Of a DNA stretch of 64,000 bases, positions 43,488-53,298 are shown one piece after another. This stretch comes from Acidobacteriota bacterium (GTDB lineage Bacteria > Acidobacteriota > Blastocatellia > UBA7656), in NCBI GenBank assembly GCA_040754075.1, contig JBFMDH010000018.1, forward strand, positions 62,001 through 126,000, in the 5' to 3' direction. Below the pieces are notes generated by a model. The model had not been told where the DNA came from, ran no database searches, and worked only from the letters and a program-made list of their open reading frames with translations. A program made the position numbers and the translations under genes. The first letter of the stretch is position 1. Every line of letters begins with the position of its first letter.

Positions 43488-46193
43488 TTATTCTGACAAA
43501 CGAATGCGCGCATCAATTAACGATATGCCTTCGCCTTCGGGGTGAACCAATACGGGATTTAAATCGATTTCGGCGATGCGCGGCACAGCTTCAGCGAGTG
43601 CGCCCAATGACAATAACAACTGCTTGACCGCCTCGATGTCAGCCGGTGGTGCGCCGCGAAAGCCTTTCAATAATTTTGCCGCGCGTGAACTGTCAATCAT
43701 CGCTTCGGCATCTTTATCGGTTAAAGGCAAGACGCGAAAAACGATGTCCTTCACCAATTCAACCAACACGCCACCCGACCCGAAAGCCACCAGCGGCCCA
43801 AACGTCGGGTCCTGGGTGACACCGGCAATTACTTCAACGCCGACTTTTGCCATCGGCATCATCAATGCTGCTTCGAGGTCGATTTCATGCTTTGCTAATT
43901 GGCTCTTCAGTTGCTCATAAGCAATTCCTGCTTCTGCGGGTCGGATATTTAACAGCACGCCACCGACATCAGATTTATGCAGCACCGCAGGTTTATTGAC
44001 TTTCAAAACCACTGCCCCGCCCATTGCTTTCGCTGCCGTTTCCGCCTCTTCGGCTGAATGTACGATTGCTGAAGTAATCGTTTGAATTCTCGCCGCGCTT
44101 AATAATTTGGTTACTTCTGCGCTTTCCAGCCACCCTGATTTATGGTTATTCAAAACTTCATCCACCAGTTGTTGATTCACTGCAATCGAAGCAAATTTGC
44201 CAGCAGGGGTGGCACGCCAGACGCCATATTTGGTTGCCGCGCCGAGCGCCTCAACTGCGCCTTCAGGAAACTGATAAACCGGAATGAGGTTTTTTCCGGC
44301 GGGAATATTCATGATTTTGCCTTCGGGGTCTAAGAAAACCGCAACGATGGTTTTTCTCAAATTCGGTCTCGCGGCAACCACTTCACGAATAACCTTTTCA
44401 ACCGCAGCCAGCGGGGTAACCAGAGGCGGAATGAAAATCACCATGATGGCGTCGAGTTGCTCATCATCGCAGAGAATTTCCAGACAGGCGCGGTATTCTT
44501 TCGCGCCGGCTCCGGCAATCATGTCAACGGGATTTACCACCGATGCGGCATTTGAAAGACTCGCGCGTAATTTCGCCTGAGTTGCTTCACTCAGTTTGGG
44601 AACTTCCAACCCTTTGGATTCGGCAGCATCGACAGCGAGAATCGCCGGACCTCCGGCATTAGTTAAAATCCCCAGACGGTTTCCAGCGGGAATCGGTTGG
44701 GTGGCAAGCAACCGGGCTACCGAAAAAAAGTCGTGCAAAGTATCAACGCGAATGATGCCGGTTTGCGCAAACAGAGCGTTTACCGCCGATTCGGAATTCG
44801 CCAGTGCTGCGGTGTGACTTGATGCCGCGCGAGCGCCCGCCACTGTGCGTCCCGATTTAACCGCGACAATGGGTTTTCGTCGCGCTACCCGTCTGGCGAT
44901 TCGCGCAAAACGGCGCGGATTGCCGAAGCTTTCCAGATAAAGCAGGATGACATTGGTCGCATCATCCGATTCCCAGAATTGCAACAGGTCGTTTCCCGAA
45001 ACATCCGCTTTATTGCCGGTGCTGACAAACGACGAGATTCCCAAGCCGTATTGAATGGCGTTGATGATGAGCGCCAACCCGAGTGCGCCGGATTGCGAAC
45101 TGATGGCGATGTTGCCAACTTGCGGATTCGCCGGGGCAAAGGTTCCAAGCATGCGCACCTGATTTGAAGAATTGATAACCCCCATGCAATTGGGTCCGAC
45201 CATGCGCATTCCCGATGCCCGGCAAATGCTTAACAATTCAGCTTGAGCCAGGCGACCGGCGTCGCCGATTTCCGCAAAGCCTGCCGAAATCACACAAATC
45301 GCCCGAACTCCTGCATTCGCGCATTGCCTGGCAACTTCTAAAACGCAAATCGCGGGAACGACAATGAAAACCAGTTCGGGAACTTCCGGCAATTCATCAA
45401 TCGTCGAATAGGCATGCACACCTGAGACTGAGTGAGCCTTGGGATTGACCGGATAGATCGCTCCGGTGAATCCCCAACGAATGAGATTTTGAAAAAGCGC
45501 CCCACCCACGGAAAGCGGGTCGCGGCTGGCACCAACTACCGCAATCGATTTCGGAGCGAGAATATATTGCAGCGAAACCCGCTCGGCTTCAGCCTCTTGT
45601 GCTTCAGCACGCGCCTGCACCACTTCATTTAAGGTAATGGAAAATTCCAGATGAGTGATGCCGTAACTCGCCGTGCTTGCCAAGGCGTAACCGGCTTTGC
45701 GAAACACATTGAGCATGGTCTGGTTATCGATTAACACATCGGCGCTGAAATGGGTGATGTTATGTTGCCGGGCGATTTCGGCAAGTGTATCCAGTAACAA
45801 AGTGCCGATGCCGCGTTTTTGCATAGCGTCTTCGACTAAAAACGCCACCTCGGCAACCTGTGGTCTGTCTTTATCAACATTGTACCGGCCGACTGCGATG
45901 ATTTGTTCATTTGCGCCTTCGCCGTGAACCACTACCAGAGCGACGTGATTCGCGCCGTCAACATTCAACAGGCGATTTAACAATTCATCGGGAAGCGATT
46001 TGATAGAACTGAGAAACCGGTAACGAATAGATTCCGGTGAGCACCGATTAAAAAGCGTTTTCAACCCTTCGCGGTCACTTTGACGCAACGCGCGTAATTT
46101 CAGAATCGCCCCGTCACGCAGTAACAGGTCTTTTGAAAAACTGGCTAATGGGTAATCGGGTGAATCGGCAATTGAAGTTTGGTCATTAGCCAC
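43488..46193 (-). CDS. GNAT acetyltransferase / ADP-forming acyl-CoA synthetase fusion
   Basis: Protein of 901 residues from a GTG at 46193 with GAGGA upstream. It has an N-terminal GNAT domain (about 25-185; VEDAMQKRGIGTLLLD), a CoA-binding domain (SIAVVGASRDPLSVG), a ligase domain and a C-terminal ATP-grasp domain (KVNKPAVLHKSDVGGVLLN). This is the Pat/protein-acetyltransferase architecture with GNAT first. The phosphorylated His of ADP-forming synthetases is kept in SSHTAAL (residue 460), so real acyl-CoA ligase activity is plausible. The UbiD gene lies only 17 bases upstream, suggesting co-transcription. Confidence 0.9.
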   Translation of the reverse strand: MANDQTSIADSPDYPLASFSKDLLLRDGAILKLRALRQSDREGLKTLFNRCSPESIRYRFLSSIKSLPDELLNRLLNVDGANHVALVVVHGEGANEQIIAVGRYNVDKDRPQVAEVAFLVEDAMQKRGIGTLLLDTLAEIARQHNITHFSADVLIDNQTMLNVFRKAGYALASTASYGITHLEFSITLNEVVQARAEAQEAEAERVSLQYILAPKSIAVVGASRDPLSVGGALFQNLIRWGFTGAIYPVNPKAHSVSGVHAYSTIDELPEVPELVFIVVPAICVLEVARQCANAGVRAICVISAGFAEIGDAGRLAQAELLSICRASGMRMVGPNCMGVINSSNQVRMLGTFAPANPQVGNIAISSQSGALGLALIINAIQYGLGISSFVSTGNKADVSGNDLLQFWESDDATNVILLYLESFGNPRRFARIARRVARRKPIVAVKSGRTVAGARAASSHTAALANSESAVNALFAQTGIIRVDTLHDFFSVARLLATQPIPAGNRLGILTNAGGPAILAVDAAESKGLEVPKLSEATQAKLRASLSNAASVVNPVDMIAGAGAKEYRACLEILCDDEQLDAIMVIFIPPLVTPLAAVEKVIREVVAARPNLRKTIVAVFLDPEGKIMNIPAGKNLIPVYQFPEGAVEALGAATKYGVWRATPAGKFASIAVNQQLVDEVLNNHKSGWLESAEVTKLLSAARIQTITSAIVHSAEEAETAAKAMGGAVVLKVNKPAVLHKSDVGGVLLNIRPAEAGIAYEQLKSQLAKHEIDLEAALMMPMAKVGVEVIAGVTQDPTFGPLVAFGSGGVLVELVKDIVFRVLPLTDKDAEAMIDSSRAAKLLKGFRGAPPADIEAVKQLLLSLGALAEAVPRIAEIDLNPVLVHPEGEGISLIDARIRLSE

Positions 46194-46210
46194 TACTTTA
46201 TCCTCACATT

Positions 46211-47659
46211 TCAAAGTCCAAGTTTTGACCAAATGGCATCGACTCGCTGTTTTACATCTTTGGTCATTTGCAATTCTTTAGGCCAGTTTCTGGTAAAGCC
46301 TTCGGATTTCCATTTGCGTGTGCCATCTATTCCCATCTTTGAACCATAGCTTGGCAATCGCGCCGCGTGGTCTAGCTGGTCAACCGGGCCGAACATAAAT
46401 TGAATATCGCGTTCCGGGTCGATGTTATTTAAAACGCGCCAGCTCACTTGATTCAAATCGCGAACATCGGTGTCATCGTCAACCACGATAATACATTTGG
46501 TGAACTGCGCCTGCGGCAATGACCAGACGGAATTCATCACTTTGCGGGCGTGCCCCGGATAATTCTTCCGAATCGCTACCACCATTAAATTGTGAAAGAC
46601 CCCGGCAAAGGGCATGTGATAATCGACGATTTCAGGAAATTGCCTTTGCATCAGTGGCAGGAAAATCCGTTCAATCGCTTCACCCATCCAACAATCTTCC
46701 ATCGGCGGTTTACCGACAATGGTGGTTTGATAAATCGGCTTTTTGCGATGCGTGATGCAGGTAATATGAAAAACCGGGAATTCGTCTTCAAGGGTATAAA
46801 AACCTGTGTGGTCGCCAAACGGGCCTTCGATTCTTTTTTCGTCGCTGTCGACATAGCCTTCAAGAACGATTTCAGCATTGGCGGGCACTTCGATATTAAC
46901 CGTTTCGCATTTCACCATTTCAACAGGTTTTTCGCGCAAAAATCCGGCAATCATCATTTCGTCCAAATCGTCCGGCAACGGCATAATGGCTGCGAACGTG
47001 GTAATCGGGTCAGTGCCAATTGCTACGGCTACTTCCAGTCTGCCGCCTCCCTGACGTTTCAACATCCGCAAATGATTGGCTCCTTGTTTATGCACCTGCC
47101 AGTGCATTCCTGTGGTGGTTTCATCATAAACCTGCATCCGGTACATTCCGCAATTGCGCTTACCGGTTTCAGGATTTTTGGTAAACACCAAAGGCAGGGT
47201 GATGAAGCGCCCGCCATCTTCGGGCCAGCATTTGATGATAGGAAAATCCCAGAGCGAGAATTCGCCTTCTTTTAAAATCACATCCTTGCACTCGCCATCT
47301 TTAACAATCTTGGGAAACATTTTTCCAAGGTCAGCGAGTCGCGGAACCATTTTGATTTTATCAATCAACCCTTGCGGCGATTTGACATCGGTGAGTTCGG
47401 AAATTCGTTCGGTAATATCCGAATAATCTTTAATCCCAAGCGCGAGTTTCATGCGTTCGCGACTGCCCATCGCATTAATCAGCACAGGGATGGTGTATCC
47501 ACGAATATTCTCAAAAAGTAGCGCCGGACCAACCTGTTTGGATACCCGGTCGGTGATCTCGGTAATCTCAAGTTCGGCGTCTACTTCTGCGCGAATACGT
47601 TTCAATTCCCCGTGTTTTTCGAGAGTTTTAATGAATTCTCGTAAATCAGCTATTGGCAT
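46211..47659 (-). CDS. UbiD family decarboxylase
   Basis: Protein of 482 residues, typical of prenylated-FMN-dependent UbiD decarboxylases. Family segments are LLFENIRGYTIPVLINAMG, NCGMYRMQV, HWQVHKQGANHLRMLK and EGPFGDHTGFY. It decarboxylates aromatic or unsaturated acids, for example in quinone synthesis. No ubiX is in the window. Tightly coupled to the acyl-CoA synthetase fusion downstream, so an acid-to-CoA-ester pathway is also possible. Confidence 0.9.
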   Translation of the reverse strand: MPIADLREFIKTLEKHGELKRIRAEVDAELEITEITDRVSKQVGPALLFENIRGYTIPVLINAMGSRERMKLALGIKDYSDITERISELTDVKSPQGLIDKIKMVPRLADLGKMFPKIVKDGECKDVILKEGEFSLWDFPIIKCWPEDGGRFITLPLVFTKNPETGKRNCGMYRMQVYDETTTGMHWQVHKQGANHLRMLKRQGGGRLEVAVAIGTDPITTFAAIMPLPDDLDEMMIAGFLREKPVEMVKCETVNIEVPANAEIVLEGYVDSDEKRIEGPFGDHTGFYTLEDEFPVFHITCITHRKKPIYQTTIVGKPPMEDCWMGEAIERIFLPLMQRQFPEIVDYHMPFAGVFHNLMVVAIRKNYPGHARKVMNSVWSLPQAQFTKCIIVVDDDTDVRDLNQVSWRVLNNIDPERDIQFMFGPVDQLDHAARLPSYGSKMGIDGTRKWKSEGFTRNWPKELQMTKDVKQRVDAIWSKLGL

Positions 47660-48073
47660 AAATTCACCCGTTAAAATTCAAAACCTCGAAGGCTTTGAAT
47701 GCAAATATAAAATGTGGGTTCCGTCTATTCGGATGCAATCAATAAAAGGGGAGCGTAACACGCAGATTTGTTGAAGACAAATATTGCCCGAATAGATTTT
47801 TTGCGCGCTGAAAAAAATTTGAAAAAAGTATTGAATAATCGCAAGTCTTGCCTTTAACTGAGCAAGACCTTCCCTTTAAAGAATTTGTGTACTTTAAAGA
47901 GCGACCTGATGCCCAAACAGGTTAGCGTCAGTTTTGAATTTTGCGTTCAACTGCCACACCTAAAACTGACTTTCAAATTTCAATAGGGGTTTTCCATCTA
48001 TTGAAAATCACTGCAGGTGAACTTGCCGAGTAATCACCCCCGAGCGAGCAAGTAAAACAGGAGAATATTTATT
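47660..48073. other. Structured divergent region and leader of the C25 protease gene
   Basis: No gene seen. From 47845 on there are six successive pairings: GTCTTGC/GCAAGAC (47845-47868), CTTTAAAG twice (47874-47899), ACCTG/CAGGT (47904-47922), GTCAGTTTT/AAAACTGAC (47927-47970), TTTCAATAG/CTATTGAAA (47978-48006) and ACTTGC/GCAAGT (48021-48053). AGGAG then precedes the protease ATG. This density in 210 bases suggests a structured 5' leader. Confidence 0.5.
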
Positions 48074-51000
48074 ATGAGAATCGTGGGAAAATTGTGTCTG
48101 AACCGTTTTGTGAAAAGAATAACGAATAGCGAATCTACCAACCTGCCCTTTTCATTCCCTCGTTTAATAATCAAGTCAATTCCAATTGCCTTATTTCTTT
48201 TATTGACAATTCACACGGCTGAGGCAGTTACGGTTGGAACAGTCGGCTCAACTGACACGGGAAATGCAACTGCTACGAGTTTGAGCATCACGCCATTTAG
48301 CGTTACCGGGAGCGCGACCTATTTAGTTGTCGGTGTCTCAATTGAAACCTCTACAATAACCGTGAGTGGCGTCACCGTTGGCTCCAGTTCATTGAGTTTT
48401 GTGGGAAGACAAATCAAGTTAGGAACCTCAAATAAGCCACCGGTAACCATCGAAATCTGGGCATTGGTCAATCCGCCCACAGGTTCACAGACGATTACCG
48501 CAACTTTAAGCTCCGCTGCAAAATTCGTAGTCGGTGCGGTGTTGTTTACGGGTGTTGATCAAACCAATCCAACGACTGGATTTGTCTCAACTTCAGGTCA
48601 CGCGACTCCTATTAGTTTGACCGTACCAAGTTCAACCGGCGATTTAGTTGTTGATGTTTATGGAAGAAACGATCCGAGCAACACCGACCCGCAAGATACA
48701 GTTGCTCAAATCGAGCATCTGGATACCAAGACGAATTCGGTTTCGCTTTCAATGAGTACCAAAAGCGGAGCAGCACCTACTATCACAATGGACTGGGCTG
48801 TCACGGGTGGCGGTAACGATTGGGCATTGGGAGCCATTTCCATCAAATCGTTGGGACCGACGCTTGCCACGGTTAATTCGTTTTCTGCCTTTCCATCTAA
48901 AAACGGCAAAGTCACGCTCAAATGGGATACCCGTTATGAAGTTGATAATCTGGGGTTCAATATTTACCGTGAACAGGATGGCAAACTTACATTAATAACC
49001 CCCAATATCTTAGCGGGTTCTGCGCTTGAAGCCGGAAAAGGCATCGCTTTGACTTCAGGCAAATCATACGTTTGGACAGACAAAACGGCGAGTAAGATAA
49101 CTTCCGCCCGTTACTGGATCGAAGATATAGATCTCAGAGGCGAAAAGACTTTACATGGTCCCGTGTATGTCGATTCCTCTAAATCTTCGGAAAGGGTTTT
49201 TAGTGAAGGCGCCAACGAATTACTTTCGCTTAGAGAAATCCATAGCCAGGCTGAAAATCTTCAAACCGAAGTTGACACCAAGCCAGTTGAAGATGCGATG
49301 GAGTTAGCGAAATTCAGTCAGGCAAAACAGGCATACAACCTCAACGCCACCAGTCAGGCATCAGCGAAAATCAACATTAAATCAACCGGGTGGTATAAAG
49401 TCGGACAACCTGATTTGATTGCTGCCGGTTTTCCCTCCAACGTTGATCCTCGAAAATTGCAACTCTATGTTGATGGTCGTCAGGTAGCGATGCGGGTAAA
49501 TGGTCAGGCGGACGGAAAATTCGATGCTACCGATAGCCTTGAATTTTATGGCGTGGCGTTGAATTCGATAGAAACCGATAAACACGCTTACTGGTTGGTT
49601 GCCGGTAACGAAGCCGGATTACGTATCAATCAAGTTAAAGCTGCCGCTGATAATCCTTCGCAAACCAGTTTCGATTATTCGGTTGAAATCAAAGATCGAT
49701 TTATCTATTTCTCCGGTTTGTTAAACGGCGATGAAGAAAATTTCTTTGGCAGCCTGATTACCGCTTATCCCACCAACAAAATATTAACGGCAACAAATCT
49801 CGACTCCGGTTTTGAAGGCAATGCCAAGCTTGAAATCGCTTTACAAGGGGTCACGGATTTACCCGGAAACGAAGACCATCGGGTTAAAGTTATAGTAAAT
49901 GGAAATCCGGTAGGGACACTGGTATTTGATGGCACTAACCGAAGTTCTCAGGTTTTCTCGATACCGCAATCCCTGTTGACCGCAAGAAACACCGTCACCT
50001 TAAACAGTTTGTCGGGTGGAATGGATTATACGCTTGTGGATTTCATTCGCCTCACCTATCGCCGCACCTATACAGCGGATGCTGACAAGCTGAGAATGAC
50101 TGTAGAGGCTAACCAGACCCGGCAAGTGGTGACGGGATTTTCCACTGATAAAGTTCGCGTTATTGACATCACCAATCCTGAATTACCGACTGAATTTGCC
50201 ACGACGGCTCATCGGGAAGGTGACGGCTACGGTGTAACTTTCGGCCTGGCTGATGCAGACACCCATACAGTGCTTGCACTCGCAGAAAATCGTTTTCTCT
50301 CCCCTTCTTCAATTAAATTGGTGAACAAAACCAATTTACGCGGGAAAGCGAATCAGGCCGATTTATTAATTATTACGAATGGCAATTTCAGCAATGCACT
50401 GAATCCGCTGGTTGCGCTGCGTCGCAGCCAGGGGTTACGCCCGGTCGTTGTTGATGTCGAAGACATCTATAACGAATTTGCCTTCGGACAGAAATCGACT
50501 CAGGCAATTAAAAACTTTCTTTCATATGCCTATAGCTTGTGGAGCACTCCCCCGCGTTATGTGCTTTTTGTGGGCGATGCTTCATACGATATGAAGAATT
50601 ATTTAGGATTTGGCGAAGTCGATTTCGTTCCCAGCAAATTAATTGATACGGCGGTTTTCCAAACTGCAAGTGATGATTGGTTTGCCGATTTTAATAATGA
50701 GGGGGTTCCCGTAATGTATGTCGGACGTTTGCCCGGACGTACCGCTTCGGAAGTTTCACAAATGGTTGCCAAGCTCGAAAACTATGAAAAGGCATCTGGT
50801 TTAAGCAAGAGCGCATTAATGATTGCGGATACAAATGATGGTTTTAATTTCGAGGCTGGGTCGATGACTGTGCAATCCCTGTTGCCCGCCGGAACCAATG
50901 CCGACCTGGTTTTCCGTTCACGAAACAGTGACGATAAAAATCGAACTGATGTCTTATCGTTCATTAACAATGGTCAACAGGTGGTCAATTACCTCGGTCA

Positions 51001-51382
51001 CGGAGCAATCAGTTTTACCAGAGGCAATCTATTATCAAGCGACGCCGTTTCGCATATGGAAAATACCGGGCAGTTTCCGCTCTTTGTAATGATGACCTGT
51101 TTAACCGGGTACTTTGAAGATGCGTTGAATGAATCGCTCGCTGAAACTCTTGTTAAGGCAGATCAAAGCGGCGCCATAGCTGTCTGGGCTTCATCGGCAA
51201 TTTGTCCGCCGGATGCACAGGCGGAAATGAACCTTGAGTTGATGAAAGCGTTATTCGGTTCATCCCAAAGTAAACCGCTGACGCTCGGTGAAGCGGCAGC
51301 CAAAGCCAAAGCCGCTACCGCAAACGTCGATGTTCGTAGAACCTGGATTTTATTCGGCGATCCATCAATGAAGCTGAAATAA
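48074..51382 (+). CDS. Secreted C25 (gingipain-like) cysteine peptidase
   Basis: Protein of 1102 residues. A long basic n-region precedes a hydrophobic core (about 34-48), with likely cleavage after HTAEA. Beta-rich domains at about 52-260 and an FnIII-like unit near 275-370 come next, then a gingipain-type propeptide region. The C25 peptidase domain (about 760-1102) has the catalytic His in YLGHGAIS (H976) and Cys in MMTCLTG (C1009). The chain ends at GDPSMKLK, right after the peptidase domain, without a type IX secretion C-terminal domain. It probably cleaves proteins at the cell surface or outside. The structured leader and a downstream terminator frame it as a single unit. Confidence 0.82.
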   Translation: MRIVGKLCLNRFVKRITNSESTNLPFSFPRLIIKSIPIALFLLLTIHTAEAVTVGTVGSTDTGNATATSLSITPFSVTGSATYLVVGVSIETSTITVSGVTVGSSSLSFVGRQIKLGTSNKPPVTIEIWALVNPPTGSQTITATLSSAAKFVVGAVLFTGVDQTNPTTGFVSTSGHATPISLTVPSSTGDLVVDVYGRNDPSNTDPQDTVAQIEHLDTKTNSVSLSMSTKSGAAPTITMDWAVTGGGNDWALGAISIKSLGPTLATVNSFSAFPSKNGKVTLKWDTRYEVDNLGFNIYREQDGKLTLITPNILAGSALEAGKGIALTSGKSYVWTDKTASKITSARYWIEDIDLRGEKTLHGPVYVDSSKSSERVFSEGANELLSLREIHSQAENLQTEVDTKPVEDAMELAKFSQAKQAYNLNATSQASAKINIKSTGWYKVGQPDLIAAGFPSNVDPRKLQLYVDGRQVAMRVNGQADGKFDATDSLEFYGVALNSIETDKHAYWLVAGNEAGLRINQVKAAADNPSQTSFDYSVEIKDRFIYFSGLLNGDEENFFGSLITAYPTNKILTATNLDSGFEGNAKLEIALQGVTDLPGNEDHRVKVIVNGNPVGTLVFDGTNRSSQVFSIPQSLLTARNTVTLNSLSGGMDYTLVDFIRLTYRRTYTADADKLRMTVEANQTRQVVTGFSTDKVRVIDITNPELPTEFATTAHREGDGYGVTFGLADADTHTVLALAENRFLSPSSIKLVNKTNLRGKANQADLLIITNGNFSNALNPLVALRRSQGLRPVVVDVEDIYNEFAFGQKSTQAIKNFLSYAYSLWSTPPRYVLFVGDASYDMKNYLGFGEVDFVPSKLIDTAVFQTASDDWFADFNNEGVPVMYVGRLPGRTASEVSQMVAKLENYEKASGLSKSALMIADTNDGFNFEAGSMTVQSLLPAGTNADLVFRSRNSDDKNRTDVLSFINNGQQVVNYLGHGAISFTRGNLLSSDAVSHMENTGQFPLFVMMTCLTGYFEDALNESLAETLVKADQSGAIAVWASSAICPPDAQAEMNLELMKALFGSSQSKPLTLGEAAAKAKAATANVDVRRTWILFGDPSMKLK

Positions 51383-51402
51383 AATCATTCTTCTAAATTA
51401 GC

Positions 51403-51452
51403 AGGGCGGATTAGACGAGCAGATTTTTCGTTTGATCCGCCCTTTTCATTTT
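51403..51452 (+). terminator. Rho-independent terminator of the C25 gene
   Basis: 16-base stem AGGGCGGATTAGACGA / TCGTTTGATCCGCCCT with two G-U wobbles, a 9-base loop and a T-rich tail, 20 bases after the stop. Confidence 0.85.
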
Positions 51453-51516
51453 ATGAAATCCATTCTCATCCTCTACTTTTGATTAACGGGTGAAGAGATT
51501 TGTTGAAACTTGGCGC

Positions 51517-51546
51517 TTTCGCAATCCGTTATGCAAATTCTATAAT
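51517..51546 (+). promoter_or_regulatory. Promoter candidate of the TPR gene
   Basis: Perfect -10 box TATAAT with a weak -35 TTTCGC 18 bases upstream, 52 bases before the ATG. Confidence 0.4.
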
Positions 51547-51597
51547 CCGGTTAGTCTTGGGCATTCGTATATTAGACTTGAATACGAGGTAAAGTAG

Positions 51598-53238
51598 ATG
51601 AAAAGACTAACTCTGATTTTGATTCTGATATTACCACTATCGACATTTTCACAACATCAACAGCATCAACATTCAACCAAAGATAAATCTGCGATGGTCT
51701 TCTCAGGGTTGAGTGATTTGCATCACCCGGTTTCGACGAAAAATCCCGAAGCCCAAAAATTTTTCAATCAAGGTTTTGCCTTGCTCTATGGGTTCAATCA
51801 CGATGAAGCCGCGCGGTCATTTAAACACGCGGCTGAACTTGACCCGAATTTAGCTATGGCATACTGGGGCATTGCGCTCGTCAATGGCGCAAATTACAAT
51901 CTCGGACCTCTGCCCGAACGCGAAAAACTTGCTTATGAAGCCGTTCAAAAAGCCCTCAACCTGATTTCCAAAGCCTCCGAAAACGAGCGCGATTACATCA
52001 ACGCTTTGGCTAAACGCTATTCGCCCGACCCGAAAGCCGATTATCAAAAATTGGGTTTAGATTACAAAAATGCGATGGCAGAGTTGATGAAAAAATACCC
52101 CGATGATTTGGACGCCGCGACGCTTTATGCCGAAAGCCTGATGAATTTGCGTCCCTGGAAACTTTACACCAAAGATGGCAAACCCGAAGAAGGCACCGAA
52201 GAGATTGTTGCTGTATTGGAATCGGTTCTCAAACGCAATCCCAATCACATCGGCGCGAATCATTACTACATTCACGCCGTTGAAGCCTCGCGCACACCTG
52301 AACGCGGACTGGCAAGCGCCTTCCGATTAAAAACTCTCGCTCCCGATGCGGGACACCTGGTACATATGCCTGCACATATTTATCAACGCATCGGCGATTA
52401 TGAAAACTCCGCCGCCGCCAATGCACAGGGCGCAGACGCCGACCGCGCTTATATCAAAGCCCGTGGCGCAGAAGGCATCTATCCGTTGATGTATTACAAC
52501 CACAACGTCCATTTTTTTGCCATTGCCAGCGCCTTCCAGGGTCGTTATGCCGATGCGACAAAAGCCGCCGGTGAATTGGTCGCTTTCGCTTCACCACTCG
52601 TGAAAGAGATGGCGATGCTTGATGCCTTTACACCCACTGCGTTATTTGTTGCGGTGCGTTTTCAAAAATGGGATGAGATTTTGAGGTATCCCGAACCCGA
52701 TAAATCGGTCATGCCTTACACCAACGCGATCTGGCATTTCGCGCAAGGCAGGGCGCAATTAGCAAAAGGCAATACCGCTAAAGCCGAAAGCGAATTAATG
52801 ACGATTCAACAAATCATCAATGGATTACCCGATGGAGCATCACTGGGTTTGAACAACACCAAAGATGTTTTGCGTGTGGCTGAAAACTATCTGGCGGGAA
52901 AAATTGCACTGGCGAAAAAAGATAAAACCGCCGCCTATGCATTTTTCAGAAAAGGCATCGAAGCGGAAGATGGATTGAACTATAACGAGCCTGCCGATTG
53001 GTATATCCCTGTGCGCGAGGCTTTAGGTAGCGCGATGTTTGCAAGCGGCGAATATGCCGATGCCGAAAAAGTTTTTCGCGCCGATTTGGAAAAGAATCCG
53101 CGCAGCGGACGTTCGCTATTCGGTTTAATGGAAAGCTTGAAAGCCCAAGGCAAAACCACCGCCGCACAGTTTGTGCAAAAAGAGTTTGAAATGGCATGGA
53201 AACAGGCAGACATCAAACTCACGATTGATACCCTTTAA
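51598..53238 (+). CDS. Secreted TPR-repeat protein
   Basis: Protein of 546 residues with a signal peptide (MKRLTLILILILPLSTFS). A His-rich stretch follows at the mature N-terminus (QHQQHQHSTK). Many TPR-type helix pairs extend through the rest (NHDEAARSFKHAAELDPNLA, GEYADAEKVFRADLEKNPRS). It is probably a periplasmic scaffold; the His-rich segment could bind metal. Function unknown. Own promoter and terminator. Confidence 0.75.
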   Translation: MKRLTLILILILPLSTFSQHQQHQHSTKDKSAMVFSGLSDLHHPVSTKNPEAQKFFNQGFALLYGFNHDEAARSFKHAAELDPNLAMAYWGIALVNGANYNLGPLPEREKLAYEAVQKALNLISKASENERDYINALAKRYSPDPKADYQKLGLDYKNAMAELMKKYPDDLDAATLYAESLMNLRPWKLYTKDGKPEEGTEEIVAVLESVLKRNPNHIGANHYYIHAVEASRTPERGLASAFRLKTLAPDAGHLVHMPAHIYQRIGDYENSAAANAQGADADRAYIKARGAEGIYPLMYYNHNVHFFAIASAFQGRYADATKAAGELVAFASPLVKEMAMLDAFTPTALFVAVRFQKWDEILRYPEPDKSVMPYTNAIWHFAQGRAQLAKGNTAKAESELMTIQQIINGLPDGASLGLNNTKDVLRVAENYLAGKIALAKKDKTAAYAFFRKGIEAEDGLNYNEPADWYIPVREALGSAMFASGEYADAEKVFRADLEKNPRSGRSLFGLMESLKAQGKTTAAQFVQKEFEMAWKQADIKLTIDTL

Positions 53239-53241
53239 AAT

Positions 53242-53277
53242 GAAAAGCCTCTGTACATAAAAATACAGAGGCTTTTC
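53242..53277. terminator. Bidirectional terminator between convergent genes
   Basis: Perfect 14-base stem GAAAAGCCTCTGTA / TACAGAGGCTTTTC with an 8-base loop. T-runs on both strands serve the TPR gene and the VPS10-like gene. Confidence 0.9.
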
Positions 53278-53298
53278 AGCTACCTGCTTTTCGTAAAA

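Noticed and set aside
46592-47275. 227-codon plus-strand frame inside the UbiD gene
   Set aside because: Antisense shadow of a clear UbiD coding sequence, with no family signature.
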